NCBI GenBank assembly: GCA_028704295.1 | Contig: JAQVLF010000026.1 | Location: 1 to 10,367, forward strand | DNA from: Minisyncoccota bacterium | GTDB lineage: Bacteria > Patescibacteriota > Minisyncoccia > Minisyncoccales > Minisyncoccaceae | Reading direction: 5' to 3' | DNA length: 10,367 nt | Part shown: one piece after another, positions 1 through 5,446 of the stretch | How positions within the stretch are numbered: the stretch's first letter is position 1 | How the letters are laid out: each line of letters starts with the position of its first letter | Translations under genes and position numbers: made by a program | The notes under the pieces: generated by a model | Told to the model about the DNA's origin: nothing | Seen by the model: only the letters and a program-made list of their open reading frames with translations | The model's database searches: none

Positions 1-437
1 TCATATGCAATAATAATATTCTTGCCTTTAATACCTTTTAATTGTTTTTTTATTACTTCCTTTCTATCTTCTCCTAATTTTTCTCCAATGCACAAAATTG
101 GCTTTAAATTATTCTTTAAACAAGCCTCAACTTTTTTACTAATTTCTAAATCAGTTTCATTTAAAATGTTTCTTCTTTCAGAATGTCCAATAATAATATA
201 CTTGCAGCCCAGGTCTTTAAGCATTTTAGGAGATATTTCTCCAGTATATGCTCCTTCATTTTCATAAAAACAGTTTTGAGCACCTAAAATATAGTTTTGT
301 CCTTTTCTCAAATATGTAAAAGGAGGACATAAAATAACTGTGTTTTGTGTTTTAATATCAAAAGCAGAAAAGAGATTTTCTGCTTTTTTAAAAGATGTTG
401 GATTCATCTTGAAATTCCCCACAATAATTTTCTTCAT
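1..437 (-). CDS. tpiA: Triosephosphate isomerase, N-terminal part (cut by window edge)
   Basis: This glycolytic enzyme interconverts dihydroxyacetone phosphate and glyceraldehyde 3-phosphate in the cytoplasm. The sequence shows 145 complete codons of a protein normally about 250 residues long; the 3' end lies outside the window. Family landmarks are the substrate-binding Asn8 and Lys10 in GNFKMN (most family members have Trp where this one has Phe9), the electrophilic His85 in IIGHSERR with Glu87, and CIGE. The last complete codons read IIAY and the cut codon begins GA, so the catalytic Glu of the usual AYEP motif falls exactly at the edge. The ATG at 437-435 overlaps the stop of the upstream COG2426 gene as ATGA, and the protein begins directly with the family's first beta strand, which supports the start. 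It is probably co-transcribed and translationally coupled with that gene. Identification is secure. Confidence 0.96.
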   Translation of the reverse strand, partial: MKKIIVGNFKMNPTSFKKAENLFSAFDIKTQNTVILCPPFTYLRKGQNYILGAQNCFYENEGAYTGEISPKMLKDLGCKYIIIGHSERRNILNETDLEISKKVEACLKNNLKPILCIGEKLGEDRKEVIKKQLKGIKGKNIIIAY

Positions 438-889
438 ATACTAATAATTCCTAAAGTTAGTAATGTAACGATTAATCCTGCAATTAAAAGTCCTATAAAA
501 ATTAAACCTACTGCTCTTAATTTTGGAATGTTGAAAACAAAAGCACAAAGAGAAGCCGTCCATGCACCAGTAAGAGGAAGTGGAATTGCAACTAAAATAA
601 CTAATGCCACGTCTCTATAAATTTCAAACTTTCTTGAGTGTCTTCTTTTTGTTAACTCTAATACAAAATTAAATATTTTTCTAAATATTGTAAAATGTTT
701 TGGCAAAAGATTAAACAATCCCTCTATTAAATAAAGTAAAATAAAGGAAACTAAGGTATTTCCTAAAACTGAAACTAAAAATACCTGCCAAATAGGAAGA
801 TTGTAATATGCTATTCCAAGCGGAATAGACCCCCTAAGTTCAGCTATAGGAGCCATTGAAAATAAAAAAACTTCTAATAAATGATTCAT
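434..889 (-). CDS. COG2426 / PF06695 putative small multidrug export membrane protein
   Basis: A 151-residue integral membrane protein of the 'small multi-drug export' family. The name is inherited in the literature and the transported substrate is not established. Two family signatures are visible: PxxELRGxIP at residues 14-23 and PLPLTGAW at 103-110, close to the usual PLPGTGAW. Hydrophobic segments lie at roughly 4-16, 32-60, 94-118 and 126-150, separated by a basic loop (about 64-92, with KRRHSRK). Length is normal for the family. The ATG at 889-887 has no ribosome binding site but lies about 10 nt from a strong extended -10 element, so the mRNA may have almost no leader. Its stop overlaps the tpiA start (ATGA). 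A direct functional link to glycolysis cannot be inferred from that pairing. Family assignment is firm; function is not. Confidence 0.88.
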   Translation of the reverse strand: MNHLLEVFLFSMAPIAELRGSIPLGIAYYNLPIWQVFLVSVLGNTLVSFILLYLIEGLFNLLPKHFTIFRKIFNFVLELTKRRHSRKFEIYRDVALVILVAIPLPLTGAWTASLCAFVFNIPKLRAVGLIFIGLLIAGLIVTLLTLGIISI

Positions 890-898
890 GGTAAACTC

Positions 899-907
899 AT
901 TATATCA
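899..907 (-). promoter_or_regulatory. Extended -10 promoter for the COG2426-tpiA unit
   Basis: On the minus strand these bases read TGATATAAT, a full match to the bacterial extended -10 consensus TGnTATAAT. No convincing -35 box sits 16-18 nt upstream, which extended -10 promoters can tolerate. A start about 7 nt downstream falls near position 892, only about 3 nt before the ATG at 889, so the transcript would be leaderless or nearly so. The element lies directly after the U-tract of the preceding terminator, a logical place for a new transcription unit. AT-rich spacers produce TATAAT by chance, so this remains a prediction. Confidence 0.55.
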
Positions 908-912
908 TGCAA

Positions 913-957
913 TAAAAAAAAGTGCTACCTACTAACATTCGCTAGACAAGCAACACT
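913..957 (-). terminator. Probable intrinsic terminator of the 132-codon gene
   Basis: On the minus strand, bases 957-946 can pair with 932-921 in a continuous 12-bp stem (7 Watson-Crick and 5 G-U pairs) around a 13-nt loop. A run of T follows immediately (eight in a row when the last stem base is included). The stop codon of the 132-codon frame at 927-925 lies inside the right arm, so the hairpin overlaps the last codons. The many wobble pairs make the stem only moderately stable. Its position between this gene and a fresh promoter supports the call. Confidence 0.55.
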
Positions 958-1323
958 CTTACGCGTCTCAAGTATTGCATCATACGCAATACTCTTGATG
1001 ACGCTACTCACCATCCAATTACACTTCTCGTAATGATCGTCTTTTTCCGCGATTCTGTAGATAATATAATTATTTACTTCGCGAGAAAAAACTTTCATGC
1101 AGTGTATATCTGCTGGATATTCAACTAGATTGAGAAGCTCATCATGAGAGATATAAATTCCCTTGCTTTCAAGAGAACTTATAAGCACCCCTACCTCTTG
1201 CTCAACCCTCTTCTCATTTTTCATCCTTGTTCTCAATGATCGATCTATTACGATCGGTAAGTCAATGCCATCGCTTGCTTGAGATTGGTCTCTAGCTTCC
1301 CCAACTAGTTCGGCCTTCATCAT
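925..1323 (-). CDS. Hypothetical protein, 132 aa, unrecognised; atypical composition
   Basis: I do not recognise this protein. It is predicted to be soluble, without a signal peptide or membrane segment. The N-terminal 25 residues look polar and flexible, residues 34-70 look helical and charged (KNEKRVEQEVGVLISSLESK), and 72-132 mix short hydrophobic strands with three Cys (75, 101, 126) that do not form a recognised metal site. By hand count GC is about 40% over 931-1320, against about 30% in sampled neighbouring genes. Lys is mostly AAG (6 of 9) and Arg includes CGA, CGC and CGT, unlike the AGA/AAA-rich neighbours. Two ATGs stand in tandem (1323 and 1320); neither has a ribosome binding site. 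A good extended -10 promoter lies just upstream and a terminator-like hairpin covers the end. These points suggest a genuine, separately transcribed and perhaps acquired gene at the break in the ribosomal gene order. Confidence 0.6.
   Translation of the reverse strand: MMKAELVGEARDQSQASDGIDLPIVIDRSLRTRMKNEKRVEQEVGVLISSLESKGIYISHDELLNLVEYPADIHCMKVFSREVNNYIIYRIAEKDDHYEKCNWMVSSVIKSIAYDAILETRKSVACLANVSR
968..998 (-). repeat. Inverted repeat inside the 3' part of the 132-codon gene
   Basis: AGTATTGC at 971-978 and GCAATACT at 986-993 are perfect inverted copies around a 7-nt loop. Pairing extends outward as TCAAG with CTTGA if a 2-nt bulge is allowed. It lies 11 nt before the start of the terminator-like hairpin on the minus strand, so the 3' end of this transcript would carry two consecutive stem-loops. 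It also encodes residues around 109-118 of the protein, so chance cannot be excluded. Confidence 0.5.
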
Positions 1324-1341
1324 AATGATGCACTGATAATT

Positions 1342-1370
1342 ATTTTAGCATTTGCTTTTATTATTGTAAA
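1342..1370 (-). promoter_or_regulatory. Sigma-70-type promoter with extended -10 for the 132-codon gene
   Basis: On the minus strand a -35 box TTTACA (1370-1365, 5 of 6 to TTGACA) is separated by exactly 17 nt from TAAAAT (1347-1342, 5 of 6 to TATAAT). The -10 box is preceded by TGC, giving the extended form TGnTAAAAT. The expected start near 1335 leaves a leader of about 12 nt before the ATG at 1323, with no Shine-Dalgarno sequence. The box match, optimal spacing and extended -10 together make this the best promoter in the window. Confidence 0.6.
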
Positions 1371-1427
1371 ATTTTTATTTGTTTGACAAAATAGTTTTAA
1401 TGACTAACAAATATATGAATAATTTTG

Positions 1428-1441
1428 GTTCCTCCGGGAAC
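1428..1441. repeat. Short GC-rich hairpin, UCCG tetraloop on the plus strand
   Basis: GTTCC and GGAAC pair perfectly around the four bases TCCG. As plus-strand RNA this is a C(UCCG)G hairpin of the stable UNCG tetraloop class; as minus-strand RNA the loop is CGGA. On either strand TTTG/CAAA (1424-1427 and 1447-1450) can extend the stem across an asymmetric 5-nt bulge. No U-tract follows on the minus strand, so it is not a standard intrinsic terminator. Confidence 0.5.
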
Positions 1442-1476
1442 AGCAGCAAACCTTAAGTAAGTGAACTAGCTCAAAG

Positions 1477-1492
1477 TTGACTAGTCAGTCAA
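1477..1492. repeat. Inverted repeat overlapping the map stop codon
   Basis: TTGACT (1477-1482) and AGTCAA (1487-1492) are perfect inverted copies around AGTC. The map stop codon (1483-1481) sits within it. Further out, GGTTCC at 1427-1432 is inversely repeated as GGAACC at 1499-1504 inside the end of map, so the whole stretch 1427-1504 could close as a larger stem that competes with the 1428-1441 hairpin. Confidence 0.45.
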
Positions 1493-2281
1493 AACTCTGG
1501 AACCATCCTCTACTACAGCCACCATATCTTCGAAATGGGCTGATATGGATTTGTCTTTTGTTTCATATGTAAAACCATTTTTAGATAACTTAATATGATA
1601 ATCTCCCAAAGATAACATAGGCTCTAAACATAAAACCATTCCAGCTTCTAATTTAATTCCTCTATGCCTTTGTCCGTAATTTAAAACATCAGGCTGTTCA
1701 TGTAAATCTTTTCCTATACCATGTCCGCATAATTCTCGCATAACAGCAAAACCCTGTTTTTCAGCATATCTTTGCATTGTTTCACCTAGATCTCCTAAAG
1801 TAATTCCTGGCCTTATCTTTTTAATGCCAATTTTAAGCATTTTTCTTGTTGTATTAACAAGTCTTTTTATCTCTGTATCCGCTTCTCCAATAATGTATGT
1901 TCTTGCCATATCTGTGTGAAACCCATTTAAAATGTTAGGATAAAGTTTTTTATCAAAATCATTTCCTAAAATAGTCTCTAACTTGAAAAATATTCCAAAA
2001 TCTAATGTAAACACATCCCCATCTTTTAATTCTCTATTAGATGGAAGTCCGTGCACAATTTCTTCATTTAAAGATGCGCAAATGCAAAAAGGGAACCCAT
2101 TTTGCCCTTTAAAGCTTGGCTTCCCTTTGAAATTTCTAATTATCTTTTCTGCCTTTCTTTCTATTTCTATTGTTTTAATACCGGGTTTTATCATTATGCT
2201 TAAATCGTCAAAAACCTGCTTTAAAACATGTCCTCCCATTGCCATTACCTCTATTTCTTCTTTTGTTTTTATAGGAATCAT
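1481..2281 (-). CDS. map: Methionine aminopeptidase type I, with a 19-residue insertion
   Basis: A cytosolic metalloprotease that removes the initiator methionine from nascent proteins. All five ligands of the dinuclear metal site are present: Asp94, Asp124, His187, Glu220 and Glu251, together with His77 in VHGLP and His194 in LHEQP. The spacings from the second ligand on (63, 33, 31) equal those of E. coli Map (D108, H171, E204, E235). The D94-D124 gap is 30 residues rather than 11, so about 19 residues are inserted around 98-119 (containing GNDFDKKLYPN). The enzyme should still be active. Length is 266. The ATG overlaps the adk stop (ATGA), indicating coupled expression. The adk-map order is typical of spc operon ends; the genes that normally follow (infA, rpmJ) are absent. 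Confidence 0.95.
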   Translation of the reverse strand: MIPIKTKEEIEVMAMGGHVLKQVFDDLSIMIKPGIKTIEIERKAEKIIRNFKGKPSFKGQNGFPFCICASLNEEIVHGLPSNRELKDGDVFTLDFGIFFKLETILGNDFDKKLYPNILNGFHTDMARTYIIGEADTEIKRLVNTTRKMLKIGIKKIRPGITLGDLGETMQRYAEKQGFAVMRELCGHGIGKDLHEQPDVLNYGQRHRGIKLEAGMVLCLEPMLSLGDYHIKLSKNGFTYETKDKSISAHFEDMVAVVEDGSRVLTD

Positions 2282-2871
2282 AATCCTAATTTTTGCTTAA
2301 TTTCCTTGTATACGTCTTCAACAGACTGCTCACCATTAATTCTAATAACCTTTCCTTTTTCTTCAAAAAACTCTATAGATGGTTCAACAAATTCTTTGTA
2401 CCATTCTAATCTTTTTCTAATACCTTCTTCTGTATCATCTGACCTTCCCTCAAGCTCTCCTCTTTTAAGAAGCCTTCTTAGAACTTCTTCGTCTGAAATA
2501 TCAATTACAATGACTTTGTAATCATCTAGCCACTCATACCAATCCATTGCTTCTTCAATCATTCTTGCTTCTAAGGGCTTTCTTGGAGCTCCATCAATTA
2601 CAATTCCACTGCCGATTCCTTCATTTTTAATATTTTCAAATTCATCTATACAAAGTTTAAAAACAATAGAAGATGGAGATATTCCACCAACATCAATAAC
2701 AGAAGCTACTTTATTTCCAGTAAAATCATGAGTTTCTTTTCTTTTTCTTAAAAGGTCTCCGCTTCCAACATATTTAAATCCAAATTCATCTCGGAGGAGC
2801 TTAACTTGAGTGCCTTTTCCTGCACCAGATTTACCAATTATAGACAACACTAATGGTTTTTCCGTATCCAT
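2278..2871 (-). CDS. adk: Adenylate kinase, short-LID form
   Basis: A cytoplasmic enzyme that balances adenine nucleotides (ATP + AMP = 2 ADP). Visible features are the P-loop GKSGAGKGT at residues 13-21 (the family usually has GPPGAGKGT), the AMP-site GSGDLLR at 36-42, DGAPR at 93-97 (usually DGFPR), and a short LID region around 138-147 (RGELEGRSDD) without the zinc-binding cysteines of long-LID enzymes. The 197-residue length fits a short form. The ATG at 2871-2869 is preceded by a T-rich run (TTTTTGTTTTT) and no ribosome binding site. MDTEKPLVLSIIG places the first beta strand correctly, so the start is acceptable. It overlaps map by ATGA and is separated from secY by a 55-nt spacer with a terminator-like hairpin. 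Given the P-loop and DGxPR changes, a related NMP kinase is possible but less likely in this position. Confidence 0.9.
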   Translation of the reverse strand: MDTEKPLVLSIIGKSGAGKGTQVKLLRDEFGFKYVGSGDLLRKRKETHDFTGNKVASVIDVGGISPSSIVFKLCIDEFENIKNEGIGSGIVIDGAPRKPLEARMIEEAMDWYEWLDDYKVIVIDISDEEVLRRLLKRGELEGRSDDTEEGIRKRLEWYKEFVEPSIEFFEEKGKVIRINGEQSVEDVYKEIKQKLGL

Positions 2872-2915
2872 AAAAACAAAAACTTGCTAAAAATATACTA
2901 TGTCTTTAACAAGCC
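2872..2915 (-). terminator. Probable intrinsic terminator or attenuator between secY and adk
   Basis: On the minus strand, bases 2915-2904 can pair with 2892-2881 to give a 12-bp stem (8 Watson-Crick pairs, 4 G-U) with an 11-nt loop (2903-2893). A T-rich tail, TTTTTGTTTTT, follows and runs into the adk ATG. It would end most transcripts of the ribosomal protein-secY unit. adk would then need read-through or a promoter; TATATT at 2897-2892 is a weak -10 candidate without a good -35. The stem is AT-rich, so confidence is moderate. Confidence 0.5.
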
Positions 2916-2926
2916 AATTATATTAA

Positions 2927-4171
2927 TTATTTATCATATTCTCTCATTTCTAATTGAGCGTCAATCTGCTTCATTGTATCCAAAACAACACTAACAATAA
3001 TTAGGAGCGCTGTTCCACCAATCATAAATGAGAACTGCTGAATTCCTGTTAATCCTTGTACAATCAAAGGCATTATAGCGATAAAGCCTAAAAATGTAGC
3101 ACCAATAACTAAAAGCTTATTTAAAACTGATTGCAAATATTCTTGTGTTGCTTCCCCTGGTCTTACTCCTGGAATAAACCCACCCATTTTCTGCAAATTA
3201 GATGAAATATTTTTAGGATCAAATGTAACTGCTGTATAGAAGAATGTAAATATAAAGACTAGAATAAAGTATAATCCTCCATAAATCCAATTATTTGTAA
3301 ATAAATTTGCCAGCCAATCAATGTTCAAAAATGTTCCAAACATGTTTGGAAGCATTAAGAGCGACAATGCAAAAATAATTGGAATAACTCCTGCTGGATT
3401 TAATGTCATTGGAAGATATGTTGAAACTCCTCCATACATTTTGCTGCCTCTTACTCTTTTAGCGTAAGATACTGGAATATTTCTTCTTCCTTCGTTAACT
3501 AAAACCACTGCACCAATAATAAATATAGATACTAATGCGAAAGCAATATATGATATTAATTGAGAAGGATCATATGTAAAGAAAATCTGTCTAATATTAT
3601 TTGGAACGTCTGCTACGATACCTGCAAAAATCAAAAGCGATACTCCATTTCCAATTCCTTTTTCTGAAATAAGTTCACCTATCCACATTAAAATGACTGT
3701 ACCTCCTGTAATAGCTAAGATTGATGTTAGCATTTCAAAACCACTCATGGAAGCAATTAATCCTTGAGTTTTTAAAAACATTAACATTGCATAACTTTGA
3801 AGGGCTGCGAAAAATGGCGTAGCCAATCTTGCATATTGGTTGAATTTCTGTCTTCCTTGCTCCCCTTCCTCCTTATACAATTTCTCCAAACTAGGAAAAA
3901 TCATTGTTAAAAGCTGCATAATAATGGTTGCTGTAATATATGGCCCCAAGCCAAGCATTGCAATAGAAACTTTATCTAACGCACCCCCCGTAAACAAGTT
4001 TAACATTCCAAAAAATTGATTCATAGCAAAAAATTCCTGAATCTTAGATAAGTCCATTCCAGGAATTGGAATATTTGCCATTAATCTAAATACTGCAAAC
4101 ATTAGTAAAACAAAAATAATTTTGCTTCTTAATTCTTTTGTTTTAAAAATTTGAGCTATTTTATGAAACAT
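2927..4171 (-). CDS. secY: Protein translocase subunit SecY
   Basis: The channel-forming subunit of the Sec translocon in the cytoplasmic membrane. The 414-residue protein shows the ten hydrophobic segments of the family, roughly at 17-36, 68-91, 116-134, 148-166, 174-190, 205-226, 258-280, 295-316, 352-374 and 380-400. ANIPIPG at 32-38 precedes the plug region. The cytosolic loops carry NEGRRNIPVSYAKR (226-239) and GGFIPGVRPGE (330-340), whose Arg337 corresponds to the SecA-contacting Arg357 of E. coli. Length is slightly short of the usual 430-440 because the termini are trimmed. The ATG follows the L15 stop after a single base (TAATATG), so translation is probably coupled. A terminator-like hairpin lies directly downstream. 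Identification is secure. Confidence 0.97.
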   Translation of the reverse strand: MFHKIAQIFKTKELRSKIIFVLLMFAVFRLMANIPIPGMDLSKIQEFFAMNQFFGMLNLFTGGALDKVSIAMLGLGPYITATIIMQLLTMIFPSLEKLYKEEGEQGRQKFNQYARLATPFFAALQSYAMLMFLKTQGLIASMSGFEMLTSILAITGGTVILMWIGELISEKGIGNGVSLLIFAGIVADVPNNIRQIFFTYDPSQLISYIAFALVSIFIIGAVVLVNEGRRNIPVSYAKRVRGSKMYGGVSTYLPMTLNPAGVIPIIFALSLLMLPNMFGTFLNIDWLANLFTNNWIYGGLYFILVFIFTFFYTAVTFDPKNISSNLQKMGGFIPGVRPGEATQEYLQSVLNKLLVIGATFLGFIAIMPLIVQGLTGIQQFSFMIGGTALLIIVSVVLDTMKQIDAQLEMREYDK

Positions 4172-4172
4172 A

Positions 4173-4604
4173 TTATTTTACTTGTCCACTCTTACTCTCA
4201 ATAATCTCTTTTGCCTTTGCTGAAACTTTACATCTTTCAATAATAAAAGATTTTGTTATATCCCCTTTGGCTAAAATTTTAACCTTTGGAGATGATCCTT
4301 CAGTTCCCTTGATCAAATTCTTTTCAATTAAACTCTTAGGAGAAATAACATCTCCTGATTCAAAGTTTTTTTCTAAATCATTCAAATCAAAAGTAATAAC
4401 TGTTTTTCCTTGAATACCAAATCTATATCCTCTTAATTTGTGATACTTTTTTATCCACTCCTTAACTAAAGGCTGGAATCTTGTACCTGCTCTTGAATGC
4501 TGCCCTTTTGAACCTTTTCCAGAGAAAGTGCCTTTTTTTCCTCCTCTTCCAATTCTCTTAGCCTTTTTAAAACTTGTTTTTGGTTTTAATTCGTGTATTT
4601 GCAT
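4173..4604 (-). CDS. rplO: 50S ribosomal protein L15
   Basis: A large-subunit protein with a long N-terminal extension that penetrates 23S rRNA. The glycine- and lysine-rich N-terminus is clear (RIGRGGKKGTFSGKGSKGQH, residues 17-36), followed by RAGTRF, the central segment around LRGYRFGIQG (58-67) and a globular C-terminus that contains the family's repeated I/V-L-A-K-G pattern near 110-115. Its 143 residues match the usual length. The ATG lies only 10 nt after the S5 stop; in most bacteria rpmD (L30) sits between the two, and here it is missing. No ribosome binding site is visible in GAAAAAGATT upstream. secY follows after one base. Confidence 0.96.
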   Translation of the reverse strand: MQIHELKPKTSFKKAKRIGRGGKKGTFSGKGSKGQHSRAGTRFQPLVKEWIKKYHKLRGYRFGIQGKTVITFDLNDLEKNFESGDVISPKSLIEKNLIKGTEGSSPKVKILAKGDITKSFIIERCKVSAKAKEIIESKSGQVK

Positions 4605-4614
4605 AATCTTTTTC

Positions 4615-5097
4615 TTAAACTTGCTCTGCTAAAAGTTCAAAAGCTTTTATTGTTGCCTTTGCATTATTAAGTTTGTTTGTTGATCTACTTAATATCTTTG
4701 AAGAAATATCTTGAATTCCGGCTAATTGGCACAATGTTCTCACTGTTCCTCCTGCTACAAGGCCTTTTCCTTTTTTTTGTGGCTTTAATAGAACAACTGA
4801 AGGACCGAATTTAGCCTCAACTTCGTGATCAATTGTACCTTCTTTTGTAATTGGAATCTCCATTAAATTCTTTTTAGCAACCTTTGTAGCCTTATCAATT
4901 GCTTGAGTTACATCTAACCCTTTAGATACTCCAAGACCAATCTTTCCTTTCTTGTCTCCAACTACAATAATAGCTCTAAAACGAAGCTGTTTTCCTCCTG
5001 CAGTTACTCTTGTAACTCTTGTTAAGTCTAAAAGTCTTGATTCAAACTCATCCTGAGGTTTATTAAATTGTTTATTGTTTTGTTCTTTCTTAATCAT
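4615..5097 (-). CDS. rpsE: 30S ribosomal protein S5
   Basis: A small-subunit protein near the mRNA entry site with roles in accuracy and mRNA unwinding. The N-terminal RNA-binding domain shows LDLTRVTRVTAGGKQLRFRA (28-47) with VVGDKKGKIGLGVSKG (51-66), and the C-terminal domain ends the usual run with LVAGGTVRTLCQLAGI (113-128). Its 160 residues are normal, with a charged N-terminal tail of about 20 residues. The ATG follows the L18 stop after 3 nt (TAAACTATG), which suggests reinitiation by the same ribosomes. The next gene downstream is L15 rather than L30. Confidence 0.96.
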   Translation of the reverse strand: MIKKEQNNKQFNKPQDEFESRLLDLTRVTRVTAGGKQLRFRAIIVVGDKKGKIGLGVSKGLDVTQAIDKATKVAKKNLMEIPITKEGTIDHEVEAKFGPSVVLLKPQKKGKGLVAGGTVRTLCQLAGIQDISSKILSRSTNKLNNAKATIKAFELLAEQV

Positions 5098-5100
5098 AGT

Positions 5101-5433
5101 TTAGAATTTTAATCCTCCTTTTCTTAAAGCCTCTGCTAATGCTTTAACTCTTCCATGATACTTAAATCCGCCTCTATCAAATACAATTGAGTCAATCTTT
5201 TTTTCTTGTGCATTTTTTGCCATCATTTCCCCAACTTTCTCTGATCTTTCAGTTTTTGTACCTTTTAAATCCTTATCAGTAACACGCATCAATGTAACGC
5301 CTTTTTCATCATTAATTAAGCTTGCATAAATATGCTGGTTAGATCTTTCAACCAAAACTCTAGGTCTTTTTTCTGTTCCAAAAACCCTGCTCCTTATTTT
5401 TTTGTGTCTTTTTATTCTTTTTGCTATATCCAT
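5101..5433 (-). CDS. rplR: 50S ribosomal protein L18
   Basis: A 5S rRNA-binding protein of the central protuberance, working next to L5. The basic N-terminus (KRIKRHKKIRSRVFGT, 5-20) and RPRVLVERSNQHIYASLI (23-40) are typical, as is the C-terminal segment FDRGGFKYHGRVKALAEALR around 85-104 that contacts 5S rRNA. The 110-residue length is slightly below the usual 115-120. It starts 13 nt after the L6 stop with no ribosome binding site in the AT-only gap, and ends 3 nt before S5. Confidence 0.96.
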   Translation of the reverse strand: MDIAKRIKRHKKIRSRVFGTEKRPRVLVERSNQHIYASLINDEKGVTLMRVTDKDLKGTKTERSEKVGEMMAKNAQEKKIDSIVFDRGGFKYHGRVKALAEALRKGGLKF

Positions 5434-5446
5434 ATTATTTTAAAGA

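Larger units (their letters stand above)
1324..1480. other. 157-nt spacer between map and the 132-codon gene
   Basis: This is the longest non-coding stretch in the window. Its map-proximal part (about 1427-1480) is GC-richer and carries inverted repeats. The remainder (about 1324-1426) is very AT-rich and holds the promoter of the 132-codon gene. There is no tRNA fold and no frame of useful length. I see no clear U-tract terminator for the adk-map unit here, although the 1428-1441 hairpin could slow polymerase. A perfect TTGACA occurs on the plus strand at 1383-1388, but no -10 box is correctly spaced. Confidence 0.5.

Noticed and set aside
921..1000. Integron attC-like site, suggested by paired inverted repeats at the end of a small orphan gene.
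   Set aside because: I could not find the GTTRRRY / RYYYAAC core sites in the correct arrangement, and the hairpin plus T-run is explained better as a terminator.
1383..1417. Plus-strand promoter starting with a perfect TTGACA, which could drive an antisense RNA through the hairpin region into map.
   Set aside because: No -10 box occurs at 16-18 nt; the nearest TATA-like sequence is much too far away.
1397..1480. The map frame continues past its TAG, through a second TAG (1468-1466), to a TAA at 1399-1397 with a protein-like stretch (FAAVPGGTKIIHIF).
   Set aside because: Map already ends at a normal C-terminus (SRVLTD) and two in-frame stops interrupt the continuation. With 27 codons in AT-rich DNA the open stretch is compatible with chance.
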